Shown here piece after piece: positions 42,965 through 51,471 of a stretch of DNA of 59,938 nucleotides. Below the pieces are notes generated by a model that saw nothing but the letters and a program-made list of their open reading frames with translations, was not told the DNA's origin and made no database searches. Source of the stretch: Jiangella ureilytica (GTDB lineage Bacteria; Actinomycetota; Actinomycetes; Jiangellales; Jiangellaceae); contig NZ_SMKL01000038.1 in NCBI RefSeq assembly GCF_004348545.1, positions 1 through 59,938 of the forward strand, read 5' to 3'. Position numbers and translations under genes: made by a program. Numbering within the stretch: position 1 is the stretch's first letter; each line of letters begins with the position of its first letter.

Positions 42965-43459
42965 TCAGTCGCTCTGGAACTCCGGCAGCCCGGCGTCCTC
43001 AGAGTCGGGCCCGACCACGGCCATGAGCGCGGTGCCGTCGGCGCACAGGGCAGTCGCCCGCAGGTACATCCGCCGTCCCTGGGACTGCAGCAGCACTTCG
43101 GTCTCGAACACCTCGTCCTCGATACGCAGCAGCTCGATGTCGGACCGGCTCTCGTAGTCCGCGCGCAGGTCCAGAGGCGTCATCCGGATCGACCCCTCGA
43201 CGGTGACGAGCGCGCCCTGCTCGACGACTGAGGTGACCCGGGCGCCGTCGGGCAGGACCAGCCCGTCGACCGTGTCGTCCGTCTCGGGTGCCTCGTCCAG
43301 CGGCACCCGGTCGCACGAGGGCAGGTTGGCCAGCATCGCGTCGCCGGGGTCGCCCGGACCGGCCGGGTCGTCCCCAGAGCTCCCGCACCCGGCGAGCGTC
43401 AGGGCCATGATCGCGGTGAGGGCGGCGACGGCGACGGCTGCGGTCCGGCGCGGGGTCAT
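42965..43459 (-). CDS. Hypothetical lipoprotein
   Basis: A 164-residue protein with a signal peptide and lipobox (IMALTLAGCGS, Cys near 25). The mature part is acidic with two further Cys (LPSCDRVP, ATALCADG), possibly a disulfide. TVEGSIRMTPLDLRADYESRSDIELLRIEDEVFETEVLLQSQGRRMYLRATA suggests a small beta-rich domain. No family recognised. It starts 23 bases after the ABC permease stop and may be the last gene of that operon. Confidence 0.7.
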   Translation of the reverse strand: MTPRRTAAVAVAALTAIMALTLAGCGSSGDDPAGPGDPGDAMLANLPSCDRVPLDEAPETDDTVDGLVLPDGARVTSVVEQGALVTVEGSIRMTPLDLRADYESRSDIELLRIEDEVFETEVLLQSQGRRMYLRATALCADGTALMAVVGPDSEDAGLPEFQSD

Positions 43460-43482
43460 CGCCGCAGCCTGCCACATCGCCG

Positions 43483-44364
43483 TCACCGCAACACTCGCCA
43501 GCGCCGCACCGCGAGCAGTTGCACGGCGATGATCGCCGCCGTGATCAGCATGAGCAGGATCGTGATGAGCGCGGCGTAGGCGAAACCGGAGAACTCGAAG
43601 GCCTGGTCGAAGATGTACACCGGCAGGTAGAGGGTCGCATTGGCCGGCCGCCCGTCGGTCAGCACGTAGGCCGGCACGAAATTCACCTGCAACGTCAGGA
43701 TCGTGTCGCGTACCGCCAGGAGCACCAGCACCGGCGCCAGCAGCGGCAGCGTGATCCGCCGCAGCTGCCCGAACGGGCCGCAGCCCTCCAGCGCGGCCGC
43801 CTCGTAGAGCCGTCCGTCGAGCAGCCGCCGCGCCGCCAGCACCACCACGAACCCCTCGCCGATCGGGAACAGCAGCATCAGCACGACCCCGACCCGCGCC
43901 GTTGTGGGGTCGGAGAGCCAGGTGTAGCCGGGATGGCCGAACAGCCCGAGCAGCTGGTTCAGCGGCCCGTACAACGGGTTGAGCACCCACAGGAACAGCA
44001 CGGCCAGCGCGACGTCCGGGACGACGGTCGGCAGGTAGACGGCGGTGCGGAACCACCGCCCGCCCGGCCGTGGAGCCGCCAGCAGCAGCCCGAGCCCGAC
44101 GGCCGCGAGCAGCCGCAGCGGCACCGACAGGGCGACGTGGAACAGCGACGCCTCGAGGCTGTCCGCGAGGAACGCGTCGTCGGCGAGCCGGCGCACGTTG
44201 TCCAGGCCGACGAACTGCGGGTCGCGGGTCAGCCCCGTGTGGTCGGTGAACGCGTAGCCGACGTTGAGCAGGGCGGGGACGGCGATCAGCAGCACGACGG
44301 CGACGGCGTACGGCGCGAGGAACGCCCAGCCCGACAGCGACCGCTCGCCCTTGGCACGGGTCAC
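43483..44364 (-). CDS. Carbohydrate ABC transporter permease (MalF-like)
   Basis: A 293-residue MetI-type permease with six helices. The EAA loop that docks to the ATPase reads EAAALEGCGPFGQLRRITLPLL. Typical for type I sugar importers: APYAVAVVLLIAVPALLNVGYAFTD at the N terminus. GTG 44364 overlaps the ATPase stop. Works with the second permease (46669-47496), ATPase and binding protein of the operon. Confidence 0.85.
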   Translation of the reverse strand: MTRAKGERSLSGWAFLAPYAVAVVLLIAVPALLNVGYAFTDHTGLTRDPQFVGLDNVRRLADDAFLADSLEASLFHVALSVPLRLLAAVGLGLLLAAPRPGGRWFRTAVYLPTVVPDVALAVLFLWVLNPLYGPLNQLLGLFGHPGYTWLSDPTTARVGVVLMLLFPIGEGFVVVLAARRLLDGRLYEAAALEGCGPFGQLRRITLPLLAPVLVLLAVRDTILTLQVNFVPAYVLTDGRPANATLYLPVYIFDQAFEFSGFAYAALITILLMLITAAIIAVQLLAVRRWRVLR

Positions 44365-45368
44365 ACGCGCCGCCCAGCGGCGTCGAAGCGGTGCAGCCGG
44401 TCCGGGTCGAACCGCAGCCGGACGGTGTCGCCCGGGCGCAGGCTCAGCCGGGGCGGCGTGCGGACCGCGAGCCGGAGACCGTCGGGACACCGGGTCAGGA
44501 GCACCGCCTCGCTCCCGAGGGTCTCGACGGCGTCGACGGTCGCCTCGATGGGGCCGGCCGGGTCGAGGGCGAGGTCCTCGGGACGGACGCCGACCGTGCC
44601 TCCGGCGGCGCCGCCCAGGACGCCGCCGCCGGGGACGAGGTTCATCGGCGGGCTGCCGAGGAACCCAGCGACGAACGTGTCGGCGGGCGCGTCGTACACC
44701 TCCTGCGGCGGACCGGCCTGGCGGATGCGCCCGGCGTCCATGACGACGACGCGGTCGCCCATCGTCATCGCCTCGGCCTGATCGTGCGTGACGTGCAGCG
44801 TGGTGGAGCCGATCTGGCGGTGCAGCGCCAGCAGGTCGGCGCGGGTGCTGAGCCGTAGTTGCGCGTCGAGGCTGACCAGCGGCTCGTCCAGCAGGTAGAC
44901 CGCAGGCGAGCGGACCAGCGCGCGGGCGAGCGCGACCCGCTGTCGTTGACCTCCGGAGGCCTGGTCGGGGTAGCGGTCGAGCAGATCGGCGATGCCCAGT
45001 CGTTCCGCCGCCGCGCCCGCCTGGCGCCGGGCCTCGCCCTTCGGCACCTTGCGGACCCGCAGGCCGAACATGATGTTCTCGCGGACGGTCAGATGCGGGT
45101 ACAGCGCGTAGTCCTGGAAGACCATGGCGACAGACCGGCGGTGCGGCGGGACGTCGCGCAGGTCCTGCCCGCCGACGGCGACCATGCCGGCGTCCGGCCG
45201 CTCCAGCCCGGCGATGAGCCGCAGCATCGTCGACTTCCCGGAGCCGGACGGCCCGACGACGGTGACCAGCTCGCCCGCTGGGACGTCGAGGTCGACGCCC
45301 TCGACGGCGCGCACCGGGCCGTACGCCTTGACCAGCCCGGTGAGCCGCAGTCCGCCGCCGTCGGTCAT
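44361..45368 (-). CDS. Sugar ABC transporter ATPase (MalK/UgpC-like)
   Basis: A 335-residue ATPase. Walker A is GPSGSGKST (about 39-47), Q loop VFQDYALYPH, signature ASGGQRQRV, Walker B VYLLDEPLVSLD, and H loop HVTHDQAEA. The C-terminal 100 residues form the TOBE/OB regulatory region typical of sugar importers. The start is 2 bases from the binding-protein stop. The specific sugar is unknown; the binding protein does not reveal it. Confidence 0.9.
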   Translation of the reverse strand: MTDGGGLRLTGLVKAYGPVRAVEGVDLDVPAGELVTVVGPSGSGKSTMLRLIAGLERPDAGMVAVGGQDLRDVPPHRRSVAMVFQDYALYPHLTVRENIMFGLRVRKVPKGEARRQAGAAAERLGIADLLDRYPDQASGGQRQRVALARALVRSPAVYLLDEPLVSLDAQLRLSTRADLLALHRQIGSTTLHVTHDQAEAMTMGDRVVVMDAGRIRQAGPPQEVYDAPADTFVAGFLGSPPMNLVPGGGVLGGAAGGTVGVRPEDLALDPAGPIEATVDAVETLGSEAVLLTRCPDGLRLAVRTPPRLSLRPGDTVRLRFDPDRLHRFDAAGRRV

Positions 45369-45370
45369 CG

Positions 45371-46672
45371 TCAGGACCCGACTGCGGGTTGCTGGAACAG
45401 CGGGCGCAGTTCGTCCTCGAGCCGCCGCAGGCCCTCCTCGCGGTCGACCCGGCCGTAGAAGACCTCCGCGAGCAGGTCGTTCGCCTCGGCCTCGATGCGC
45501 GACCAGGTGGCGATGCGCGGGGTGGCACGCAGGTACGGCTCGATGTCGAGGTACACCTGCGACGACGCCGGCGGCTCGGCGGGCTCGAGGAAGACGTCGG
45601 AACTCGCGACGTCGAGCCGCGAGGGCACCGTCCGGCCGGACGCGGCGAGGATGGTCTGGCCCTCCACGCCCATGGCGAACTCGATGAAATCCCAGGCCGC
45701 GGCGTGGTCGTCCAGGCCGGCGCTCATGCAGTAGGCGTCGCTGTGCAGGATCGACGCCGGCTCGCCGCCGGGCGCGACGGGCAGCGGCGCGACGTCCCAC
45801 TCGAACCCCTCGATGGAGCGCAGCGTCGGCACCGCGACCCGGCTGTTCAGGTACATGCCGAGGGTGCCCCGCAGGAACCGGGCCTCGCTGGACTCGCTCT
45901 GCTCCTCGGCGTCGGGCGGGACGACGCCGTGCACGAGCTGCAGGTCGAGGAACCAGTCGACGGCCTGGCGAGTGGCGGGGTCTGTGGTGAGCGTGAAGAT
46001 GGTCGGCTCGTCGGGGTCATCGACGACGTCGCCGCCGTTCGACCACGCGAACGGCGCGACCCGGATGACCGACGGCTCGACGCCGGCCCCGTATGTGCCG
46101 CCGCCGGTGAGCGCCGTGGCCGCCGCGAGGAAGTCGTTCCAGGTCCAGCCCTGGGCCGGCGGTTCGAGCCCGGCCGCCTCGAACAGGTCTCGGTTGTAAT
46201 AGACGACCAGCGACGAGAGGTTCTGCGGCATGCAGGTGAGCTCCTCGCCGTCGAACCGGAACGCGTCGAGCGCCCGCGGGCTGAAGTCGTCCTCGCCGAG
46301 CACCTCGCTGTCGTCGAGGTAGTCCTGGACCGGTTCGATGACGTCCTGGGCGGCGAACTGGCCGTAGCGGCGGAAGTTCAGCAGGAACACGTCCGGTGGC
46401 GCGCCGCCCGCGAACGCCGTCGTCAGCCGGGCCATGAGGTCGTCCTGTGTGGCGACGGGGGAGAGCGTGACGCCGACGTCGCTGGAGGCCTCGAACGCCT
46501 CCACCAGGGACGTGTACCCGGCCACCTCCTCGGCGTCGCCGAACAGCGTCACCGTGATCTCGCGGTCCGCGCCGTCGCTGCGGCCGTCCCCGTTCCCCGG
46601 CTCCGAGCCACAGGCGGCGGCGACCAACCCGGCCAAGGCGACGGCCGTGGCCGTTCGGCGGGTGCGGGTCAT
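45371..46672 (-). CDS. Extracellular sugar-binding lipoprotein
   Basis: A 433-residue family 1 solute-binding protein. Lipobox VAAACGSE (Cys near 21). TVTLFGDAEEVAGYTSLVEAFEASSD, PDVFLLNFRRYGQFAAQ and the YYNRDLFEAAGLEPPAQGWTWNDFLAAATALT segment are typical of sugar-binding proteins. ATG 46672 overlaps the upstream permease stop (ATGA). Captures an unknown oligosaccharide or glycerol-phosphate-type solute for the ABC complex. Confidence 0.88.
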   Translation of the reverse strand: MTRTRRTATAVALAGLVAAACGSEPGNGDGRSDGADREITVTLFGDAEEVAGYTSLVEAFEASSDVGVTLSPVATQDDLMARLTTAFAGGAPPDVFLLNFRRYGQFAAQDVIEPVQDYLDDSEVLGEDDFSPRALDAFRFDGEELTCMPQNLSSLVVYYNRDLFEAAGLEPPAQGWTWNDFLAAATALTGGGTYGAGVEPSVIRVAPFAWSNGGDVVDDPDEPTIFTLTTDPATRQAVDWFLDLQLVHGVVPPDAEEQSESSEARFLRGTLGMYLNSRVAVPTLRSIEGFEWDVAPLPVAPGGEPASILHSDAYCMSAGLDDHAAAWDFIEFAMGVEGQTILAASGRTVPSRLDVASSDVFLEPAEPPASSQVYLDIEPYLRATPRIATWSRIEAEANDLLAEVFYGRVDREEGLRRLEDELRPLFQQPAVGS

Positions 46673-47496
46673 GGGCGTCCTCTCCGTAGGGCGGCCAGGG
46701 GATCATCGCTCAGCAGCACGCGCTGGGCGAGCAGGAACACGACCACGCAGGGCAGGGTCGCGATGACGCAGCCGGCCATCAGCAGCGGCCAGTCGGTGGG
46801 GTTGAGCAGCAGCAGGAAGCGCAGCGCCAGCGGGAACGTGTAGCGATCGCCGCTGTGCAGGTAGAGCAACGGATCGATGAAGTTGGCCCAGTGGAACGTG
46901 AACGCCAGCACCGCGACGGCGAGGGTGGCCGGGCGCACCTGTGGCAGCGCCACCCGGCGCCAGACGGTCAGCCAGCCGGCCCCCTCGAGCCGCGCCGACT
47001 GCAGCTGACTGTCCGGGACACCGCCGAAGCTCCAGGCGTAGAGCAGCACCAGGAACGGGCTGACAGCGAGGAGGGCCGGCGCCAGCAGCGGCACGATCGT
47101 GTCGGTGACGCCGGCCAGCCGGAACACCTCGAACCGCGTCGCCCATACCGCGGTCACCGGCACCAGCAGGACCACCACGAGCGCGACGACCGCCTTCCGC
47201 CGCGCCGACGGCGGGAGCAACCGGACGCCGAACCCCGTCAGGGCCGCGGTGAGGACTGTCAGCGGCACCGCGACGGCGGCCACCATGGCAGAGTTCGCCA
47301 GGTACCGGAACAGCGGCATCAGCTCCGGCAGCCGCCGGTACGCATCCAGCGTCGCCTCCGGCGGCCACAGCTCCAGCGTCCGCGGCGGCGGCAGCCCGGC
47401 CGGGCGCAGCGACCCGGTCAGCATGAACCACAACGGCGCCGCGAACAGAGCGGCGACCAGCGCCGGCAGCACGAACCGCCCCGCCACCCGGCTCAC
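46669..47496 (-). CDS. Carbohydrate ABC transporter permease (MalG-like)
   Basis: A 275-residue MetI-type permease with six helices; the EAA loop reads ARLEGAGWLTVWRRVALPQV. It is the first gene of the operon, ahead of the binding protein, an unusual order. GTG 47496 is the best start. No regulator remains intact next to it; the TetR remnant at 47904 may once have filled that role. Confidence 0.83.
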   Translation of the reverse strand: MSRVAGRFVLPALVAALFAAPLWFMLTGSLRPAGLPPPRTLELWPPEATLDAYRRLPELMPLFRYLANSAMVAAVAVPLTVLTAALTGFGVRLLPPSARRKAVVALVVVLLVPVTAVWATRFEVFRLAGVTDTIVPLLAPALLAVSPFLVLLYAWSFGGVPDSQLQSARLEGAGWLTVWRRVALPQVRPATLAVAVLAFTFHWANFIDPLLYLHSGDRYTFPLALRFLLLLNPTDWPLLMAGCVIATLPCVVVFLLAQRVLLSDDPLAALRRGRP

Positions 47497-48433
47497 GGGC
47501 GCGGGCCCGTCGGGCGAACGCGGCGGCGGGCGGGCATGGCGCGCAATATGTCACATTCGACGTCAGGGTGTCGTCCTCGGGCTCAACCGCCGGCTCCCCG
47601 TGATGCTCGAGGCCGGCTACCCGCTCGGTTCGGCTCTAGCGTCCCCCCGGCGCTCAGTGCCGGGGCGATCGTCGACTGCGTCGTGGGCGGCGCCGCCGAC
47701 GACAGTGGAGCAGCCGATGGAACCTTGTCGGCCGCCTTGACCGCCCAGGCCCTGGCCTGGGCGCGGGCACTGCCGCAGCCGCCCTGAATGGCGCTGCACT
47801 ACGTCTCCGACATCGCCTTGGCGGCACCGTTCTGGTCCCAGCAGAGCTATGCGCCCGTGGCTACGTTCCTGACCACCGCCCCGCGGTTCCCTGGCTGGCG
47901 GATTCAGGTCGCCGGACGTGCGGTGAGCTCGGTCGCGAGACCGGCGAGGATCCAGTCGAGGCCGCTGTCGAAGATTGCGTGCATCGGCAGCGTGAAGAAC
48001 GTCCGTCCGACCCGCGCTGCCGCCGGATGGGCGGCGGGGTCGACGTCGTCCAGGCCGGCGACGAACGCCTTGGCCCGGCTCGGCCGTGGCTCGCGCCGGC
48101 GGGCATCGGCGTCGTCCTCGATGGCCGTCCGGGAGAAGGTCCAGCTCATGATCGCAGCGGTGCCGCGCGCGACGGTGTCGTCGTCGAATCCGGCGTCGAC
48201 GAGTGCCGAGGCGAGGTCGTCCAGGAGGCGGTACGCCTCCGGCCCGGCGGGCCCGTTCGACATCAGCCACGCCGCCATGCCGGGGTACTGGCGCAGCGTC
48301 CGCGGTGACGATGCGCTCGACGCTGAGTGTTGCCGAGTCACCCTCATCGATGGGCTCGTCGGGCGCACCCTGCCGCGCGAGGCCTGACGCGGTTCGGCCC
48401 GGTGTCGTCTTCAAGGGTGCTAGCATTTTCACT
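47497..48433. other. Region without an intact gene
   Basis: Only the TetR C-terminal remnant (47904-48368) is recognisable. The plus-strand stretch 47570-47787 shows short protein-like runs in two frames (VVLGLNRRLPVMLEAGYPLG, then AALTAQALAWARALPQPP), perhaps another decayed gene. The rest holds nothing I can name. Confidence 0.45.
47904..48368 (-). pseudogene. Truncated TetR-family regulator
   Basis: The frame holds only the ligand-binding half of a TetR regulator: TLRQYPGMAAWLMSNGPAG, YRLLDDLASALVDAGFDDDTVARGTAAIMSWTFSRTAIE and FFTLPMHAIFDSGLDWILAGLATEL. The DNA-binding helix-turn-helix expected at the N terminus is absent; the 30 residues upstream are low-complexity. It cannot repress as it stands. 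Confidence 0.6.
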
Positions 48434-48454
48434 TAATGAGGTTGATTATCGTTA
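48434..48454 (+). promoter_or_regulatory. Putative Zur box upstream of the C-minus operon
   Basis: TAATGA...TCGTTA is an imperfect 21-bp dyad (48434-48454). The reverse strand contains TAACGATAA, also present at 51353-51361. It lies 14 bases before the mrf-like gene. A second AT-rich stretch (CATTTTCACTTAATG, 48424-48438) overlaps it. Confidence 0.5.
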
Positions 48455-48467
48455 GAAAGAGTTGCGG

Positions 48468-49544
48468 ATGCGCATCACACCCGTAGTCCTGGTGACCGGT
48501 GTCGATCCGGACGCGATGGCGTCGGCGACCATCACGCTGCAGTGGGATCTGCCCGACGCCGTCGTCGTGCACCATCGCATCGACGTCGAGCGGAGTCGGC
48601 TGCTCAGAACCGTGAGCGACGTGACCGGCGTGGTCGAGCAGGAGGAGGTGGACCTCGAGCACGCGTGCGTCAGTTGCGCCGTGCGCGAGGACGTCGCGCC
48701 GACCGTGGCCCGGCTGGCGCACGCCGGGCGGTGGGGCGTCATCGTCGCGCACCTGCCGGCCGGCGCCGAGGCGCAGCAGGTCTGCCGCGTCGTCGCCGGT
48801 GACGTGCGGCTGCGGCACGTGCGCATCGCCGGCGTCCTGTGTGCCGTCGACGGCGATCGGCTGGTTGACGACCTGCTGGGCGACGAACTGCTGTGCGAGC
48901 GCGGCACGCACACCGCCGCGGACGACCGCCGCGGCGTGGCCGAGGTCGGCGCGGCCCAGCTGGAGTACGCCGACGCCGTCACCATCGTCGGCGCCGCCGA
49001 TGACGCGGAGCTGGAGCTGGTCCGTGCGCTCGCCCGGCCCGGCGCGGCGGTGCTCGCCGACGGCGACGTGCTGGAGCCGGCCCGGCTGCTGGGCGGCATC
49101 CACGAGCACGCCGCCGCCGAGGCCTGGGCGGCCCAGGTGCGGAACGGGCCGCTGCCGGCGTTCGATGGCGCGCACGTGTGGAGGCTGGATCTGCGGTCGG
49201 GCCGGCCGTTCCACCCGGACCGGCTGTACGAGGACATCGAGGCGATCGGTGGCGGCCCGCGCAGGTCGCGCGGCTGCTTCTGGCTGCCGACGCGGGCGAC
49301 GGTCGCGTGCGTGTGGGACGGCGCCGGTGGTCAGTTGAGCATCGGTGTGGCTGAACCGTGGGGCCGCCGCCGGCCGTTCACTCGCATCGTCGTGACCGGG
49401 ATGGACGACGGCCGCGACGAGGTCGCCGCGGCGTTCGAGCGCTGCCTGCTCACCGACGACGAGGCCCGCGGCCGCGGCATGTACTGGGAGGCCGCCGGTG
49501 ACGGCTTCGAGGCCTGGCTGGGCGACATCCGCAGCCCGCTCTGA
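48468..49544 (+). CDS. Mrf-like CobW/COG0523-family protein
   Basis: Heads the zinc-free ribosomal protein operon. The 358-residue protein is CobW-like, but the P-loop position reads [15 protein letters not shown] and lacks GKT, so GTPase activity is doubtful. The CxxC motif is [12 protein letters not shown] (Cys near 69 and 72). The CobW_C domain is present ([31 protein letters not shown]). In mycobacteria a protein of the same layout, encoded with the C-minus ribosomal proteins, recruits the hibernation factor Mpy to ribosomes under zinc starvation. I infer a similar role. ATG 48468 follows GAAAGAG. Confidence 0.8.
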   Translation: MRITPVVLVTGVDPDAMASATITLQWDLPDAVVVHHRIDVERSRLLRTVSDVTGVVEQEEVDLEHACVSCAVREDVAPTVARLAHAGRWGVIVAHLPAGAEAQQVCRVVAGDVRLRHVRIAGVLCAVDGDRLVDDLLGDELLCERGTHTAADDRRGVAEVGAAQLEYADAVTIVGAADDAELELVRALARPGAAVLADGDVLEPARLLGGIHEHAAAEAWAAQVRNGPLPAFDGAHVWRLDLRSGRPFHPDRLYEDIEAIGGGPRRSRGCFWLPTRATVACVWDGAGGQLSIGVAEPWGRRRPFTRIVVTGMDDGRDEVAAAFERCLLTDDEARGRGMYWEAAGDGFEAWLGDIRSPL

Positions 49545-49566
49545 CGAATCCAACGGAAGGCAGGAG

Positions 49567-49689
49567 ATGAAGGTTCGCAACTCGCTCAAGTCGCTCAAGA
49601 ACAAGCCCGGCTCGCAGGTGGTCCGACGCCGTGGCCGCGTCTACGTGATCAACAAGCTGAACCCGCGGTTCAAGGCCCGGCAGGGCTGA
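49567..49689 (+). CDS. rpmJ: 50S ribosomal protein L36, zinc-free form
   Basis: A 40-residue L36 ([20 protein letters not shown]) with no Cys, while the standard form has a zinc-binding Cys3His set. ATG 49567 follows AGGAG. The gene is 22 bases after the mrf-like gene and is followed 5 bases later by rpsR. Expected to replace the zinc form when zinc is scarce. Confidence 0.95.
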   Translation: MKVRNSLKSLKNKPGSQVVRRRGRVYVINKLNPRFKARQG

Positions 49690-49694
49690 CCGCG

Positions 49695-49934
49695 ATGGCG
49701 ACCAGGAAGCCGCCGCCGTCAGGCCGCCGCAAGCGCCCCAAACCGCTGCTCGCCGCCGAGGTCACCTACGTCGACTACAAGGACGTGAAGCTGTTGAAGG
49801 CGTTCGTCTCCGAGCGCGGCAAGATCCGCTCCCGCCGGGTCACCGGGCTGACGCCGGAGCAGCAGCGAGCGGTGGCCAAGGCGATCAAGAACGCCCGGGA
49901 GATGGCCCTGCTGCCGTACCCGTCGGGACGCTGA
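49695..49934 (+). CDS. rpsR: 30S ribosomal protein S18, zinc-free form
   Basis: A 79-residue S18. [38 protein letters not shown] is diagnostic. The N-terminal Cys of the zinc-binding form is absent. It lies between rpmJ and rpmB in the operon. Confidence 0.95.
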   Translation: MATRKPPPSGRRKRPKPLLAAEVTYVDYKDVKLLKAFVSERGKIRSRRVTGLTPEQQRAVAKAIKNAREMALLPYPSGR

Positions 49935-49952
49935 CCACAGAAGGGACCCTGC

Positions 49953-50189
49953 ATGTCCGCACGATGCCAGGTGACCGGAGCGCAGCCGGGCTTCGGTCAC
50001 TCCATCTCACACTCGCATCGGCGCACCAAGCGCCGGTTCGACCCGAACATCCAGCGCAAGCGCTACTGGGTGCCGTCGCTGGGACGCACCGTCACGCTCA
50101 CGGTGAGCGCGCGGGGCATCAAGACCATCGACAAGCGCGGCATCGAGGCCGTCGTCGCCGAGATCATCGCCCGAGGGGAGCGGCTGTAG
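49953..50189 (+). CDS. rpmB: 50S ribosomal protein L28, zinc-free form
   Basis: A 78-residue L28 ([30 protein letters not shown]). One Cys remains (Cys5), but its partner in the usual CxxC is Thr, so a complete zinc site is not possible. ATG 49953 follows GAAGGGA. Its stop TAG directly abuts the rpmG start. Confidence 0.95.
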   Translation: MSARCQVTGAQPGFGHSISHSHRRTKRRFDPNIQRKRYWVPSLGRTVTLTVSARGIKTIDKRGIEAVVAEIIARGERL

Positions 50190-50354
50190 ATGGCCCGCAA
50201 CGACATCCGGCCGATCATCAAGCTGCGTTCCACCGCGGGCACGGGCTACACCTACGTGACTCGGAAGAGTCGCCGCAACGACCCCGACCGCATGGTGCTG
50301 CGCAAGTACGACCCCGTCGTCCGCCGGCACGTCGACTTCCGCGAGGAGCGCTGA
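50190..50354 (+). CDS. rpmG: 50S ribosomal protein L33, zinc-free form
   Basis: A 54-residue L33 ([41 protein letters not shown]) without Cys. The zinc form has CxxC pairs at equivalent places. ATG 50190 directly follows the rpmB stop. It ends 3 bases before rpsN. Confidence 0.95.
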   Translation: MARNDIRPIIKLRSTAGTGYTYVTRKSRRNDPDRMVLRKYDPVVRRHVDFREER

Positions 50355-50357
50355 TCC

Positions 50358-50663
50358 GTGGCGAAGAAGAGCAAGATCGTCCAGAACGAACGCCGCCGCG
50401 AGGTCGTCGCCCGGTACGCCGAGCGCCGGGCCGAGCTCAAACGCATCATCGCCGACCCCGACAGCACCGACGACGAGCGCGCCGCCGCCCGGCGGGCGCT
50501 GACCCGTCAGCCCCGCGACGCCAGCGCCACCCGGCTGCGCAACCGCGACCAGGTCGACGGCCGGCCCCGCGCGGTCTACCGGAAGTTCGGGCTGTCCCGC
50601 ATCCGGTTGCGCGACATGGCGCACCGCGGCGAGCTGCCTGGCGTCACCAAGTCCAGCTGGTGA
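50358..50663 (+). CDS. rpsN: 30S ribosomal protein S14, zinc-free long form
   Basis: A 101-residue S14, the long Cys-free type, as opposed to the 61-residue zinc-binding form. [20 protein letters not shown] and RCxxxG-like [28 protein letters not shown] are typical. GTG 50358. It is the last gene of the operon; a decayed L31B-methyltransferase copy converges on it 25 bases later. Confidence 0.95.
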   Translation: MAKKSKIVQNERRREVVARYAERRAELKRIIADPDSTDDERAAARRALTRQPRDASATRLRNRDQVDGRPRAVYRKFGLSRIRLRDMAHRGELPGVTKSSW

Positions 50664-50688
50664 CCTGACGGGGCCGAACCAAAGCCGG

Positions 50689-51308
50689 TCAGGCGCTTCG
50701 ACGCAGGACGAACATCGCCATCGCCTCAGGGCCGACGGGCTCCGCGAGCAGGCCGGCGGCGGTCACTTCGTCTTGCAGGCCGGCTTCGGAGAACACCCAC
50801 CACCGTAGGAGACGTGCTCCTCGCTCACGGTCCCTTCGTCGTCGACCGTGCGGTAGGTCATGTACCACATGACCTGGCCGGCTCCCGCGGGCTCGGCGCG
50901 TCCCGAGCCTGGGTAGGTGAGCCGCCCGAGCGTGACGGTCGCGAAAGCGGTGGCGGGCACCTCGACGGCCTCCGGCGGGGGCTGGAGGTTGACCAGCGCC
51001 TCGCGTCGGGCGCGAGGCGCTGGGCGTGCATCGCCCAGAATCCGGCGCGGGCAAGGGGTCGAGATGGCCGATGCTGTTCAGGGCGAGGACCGCCCCATAC
51101 CGGTCGGGTAACTGCGGCGAGGTGTGGTGTAGCGGCGGCGGAACTGGCTGGCCGAGAAGATGTCGACGTCGACGACGGGGGTACGTCCGGCCGTCCTCCC
51201 AGACGACGGTCTTGTCCGAGGTGATGGTCGAGCGGGTCAGGAAGGCCACCCCGGCGCTGGTGTGGCGGAACACGACCGGCCCGTACTCGGGGTGGATCCC
51301 TCCTTCAT
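50689..51308 (-). pseudogene. Decayed L31B-methyltransferase pair
   Basis: Reading leftward, ATG 51308 starts MKEG, a frameshift follows, then [40 protein letters not shown] (L31B), a second shift and [11 protein letters not shown] and QFRRRY. The sequence then jumps into the middle of the methyltransferase: [86 protein letters not shown]. The SAM-binding half is deleted and at least four frame changes are present. It mirrors the intact pair at 39209-40209. The Zur-like box ahead of it is intact. Confidence 0.85.
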
Positions 51309-51351
51309 GAGACCCCTGCTTCCTGGGGAATTGACGTCGGCGCACTGCTCG

Positions 51352-51374
51352 GTAACGATAACAGTTATCGTAAC
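51352..51374. promoter_or_regulatory. Putative Zur box (near-perfect palindrome)
   Basis: CGATAAC-A-GTTATCG is a perfect 7+1+7 core within a 23-bp imperfect palindrome. It lies between the decayed L31B copy and the transporter operon, and could serve both. Confidence 0.6.
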
Positions 51375-51417
51375 GGCTGCGCCCGGATCACAAGGATCGC
51401 GCCGAGGATGACAAAAC

Positions 51418-51433
51418 TGAGAATCGTTATCTA
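51418..51433 (+). promoter_or_regulatory. Second putative Zur box of the transporter operon
   Basis: TGAGAATCGTTATCTA, 38 bases before the surface-protein start. It shares TGAGAAT with the rpmE2 site and AACGAT (reverse strand) with the others. Confidence 0.5.
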
Positions 51434-51471
51434 TAGTAGCGCCAACTCACTCATGACCTGTTTGGGAGTCG

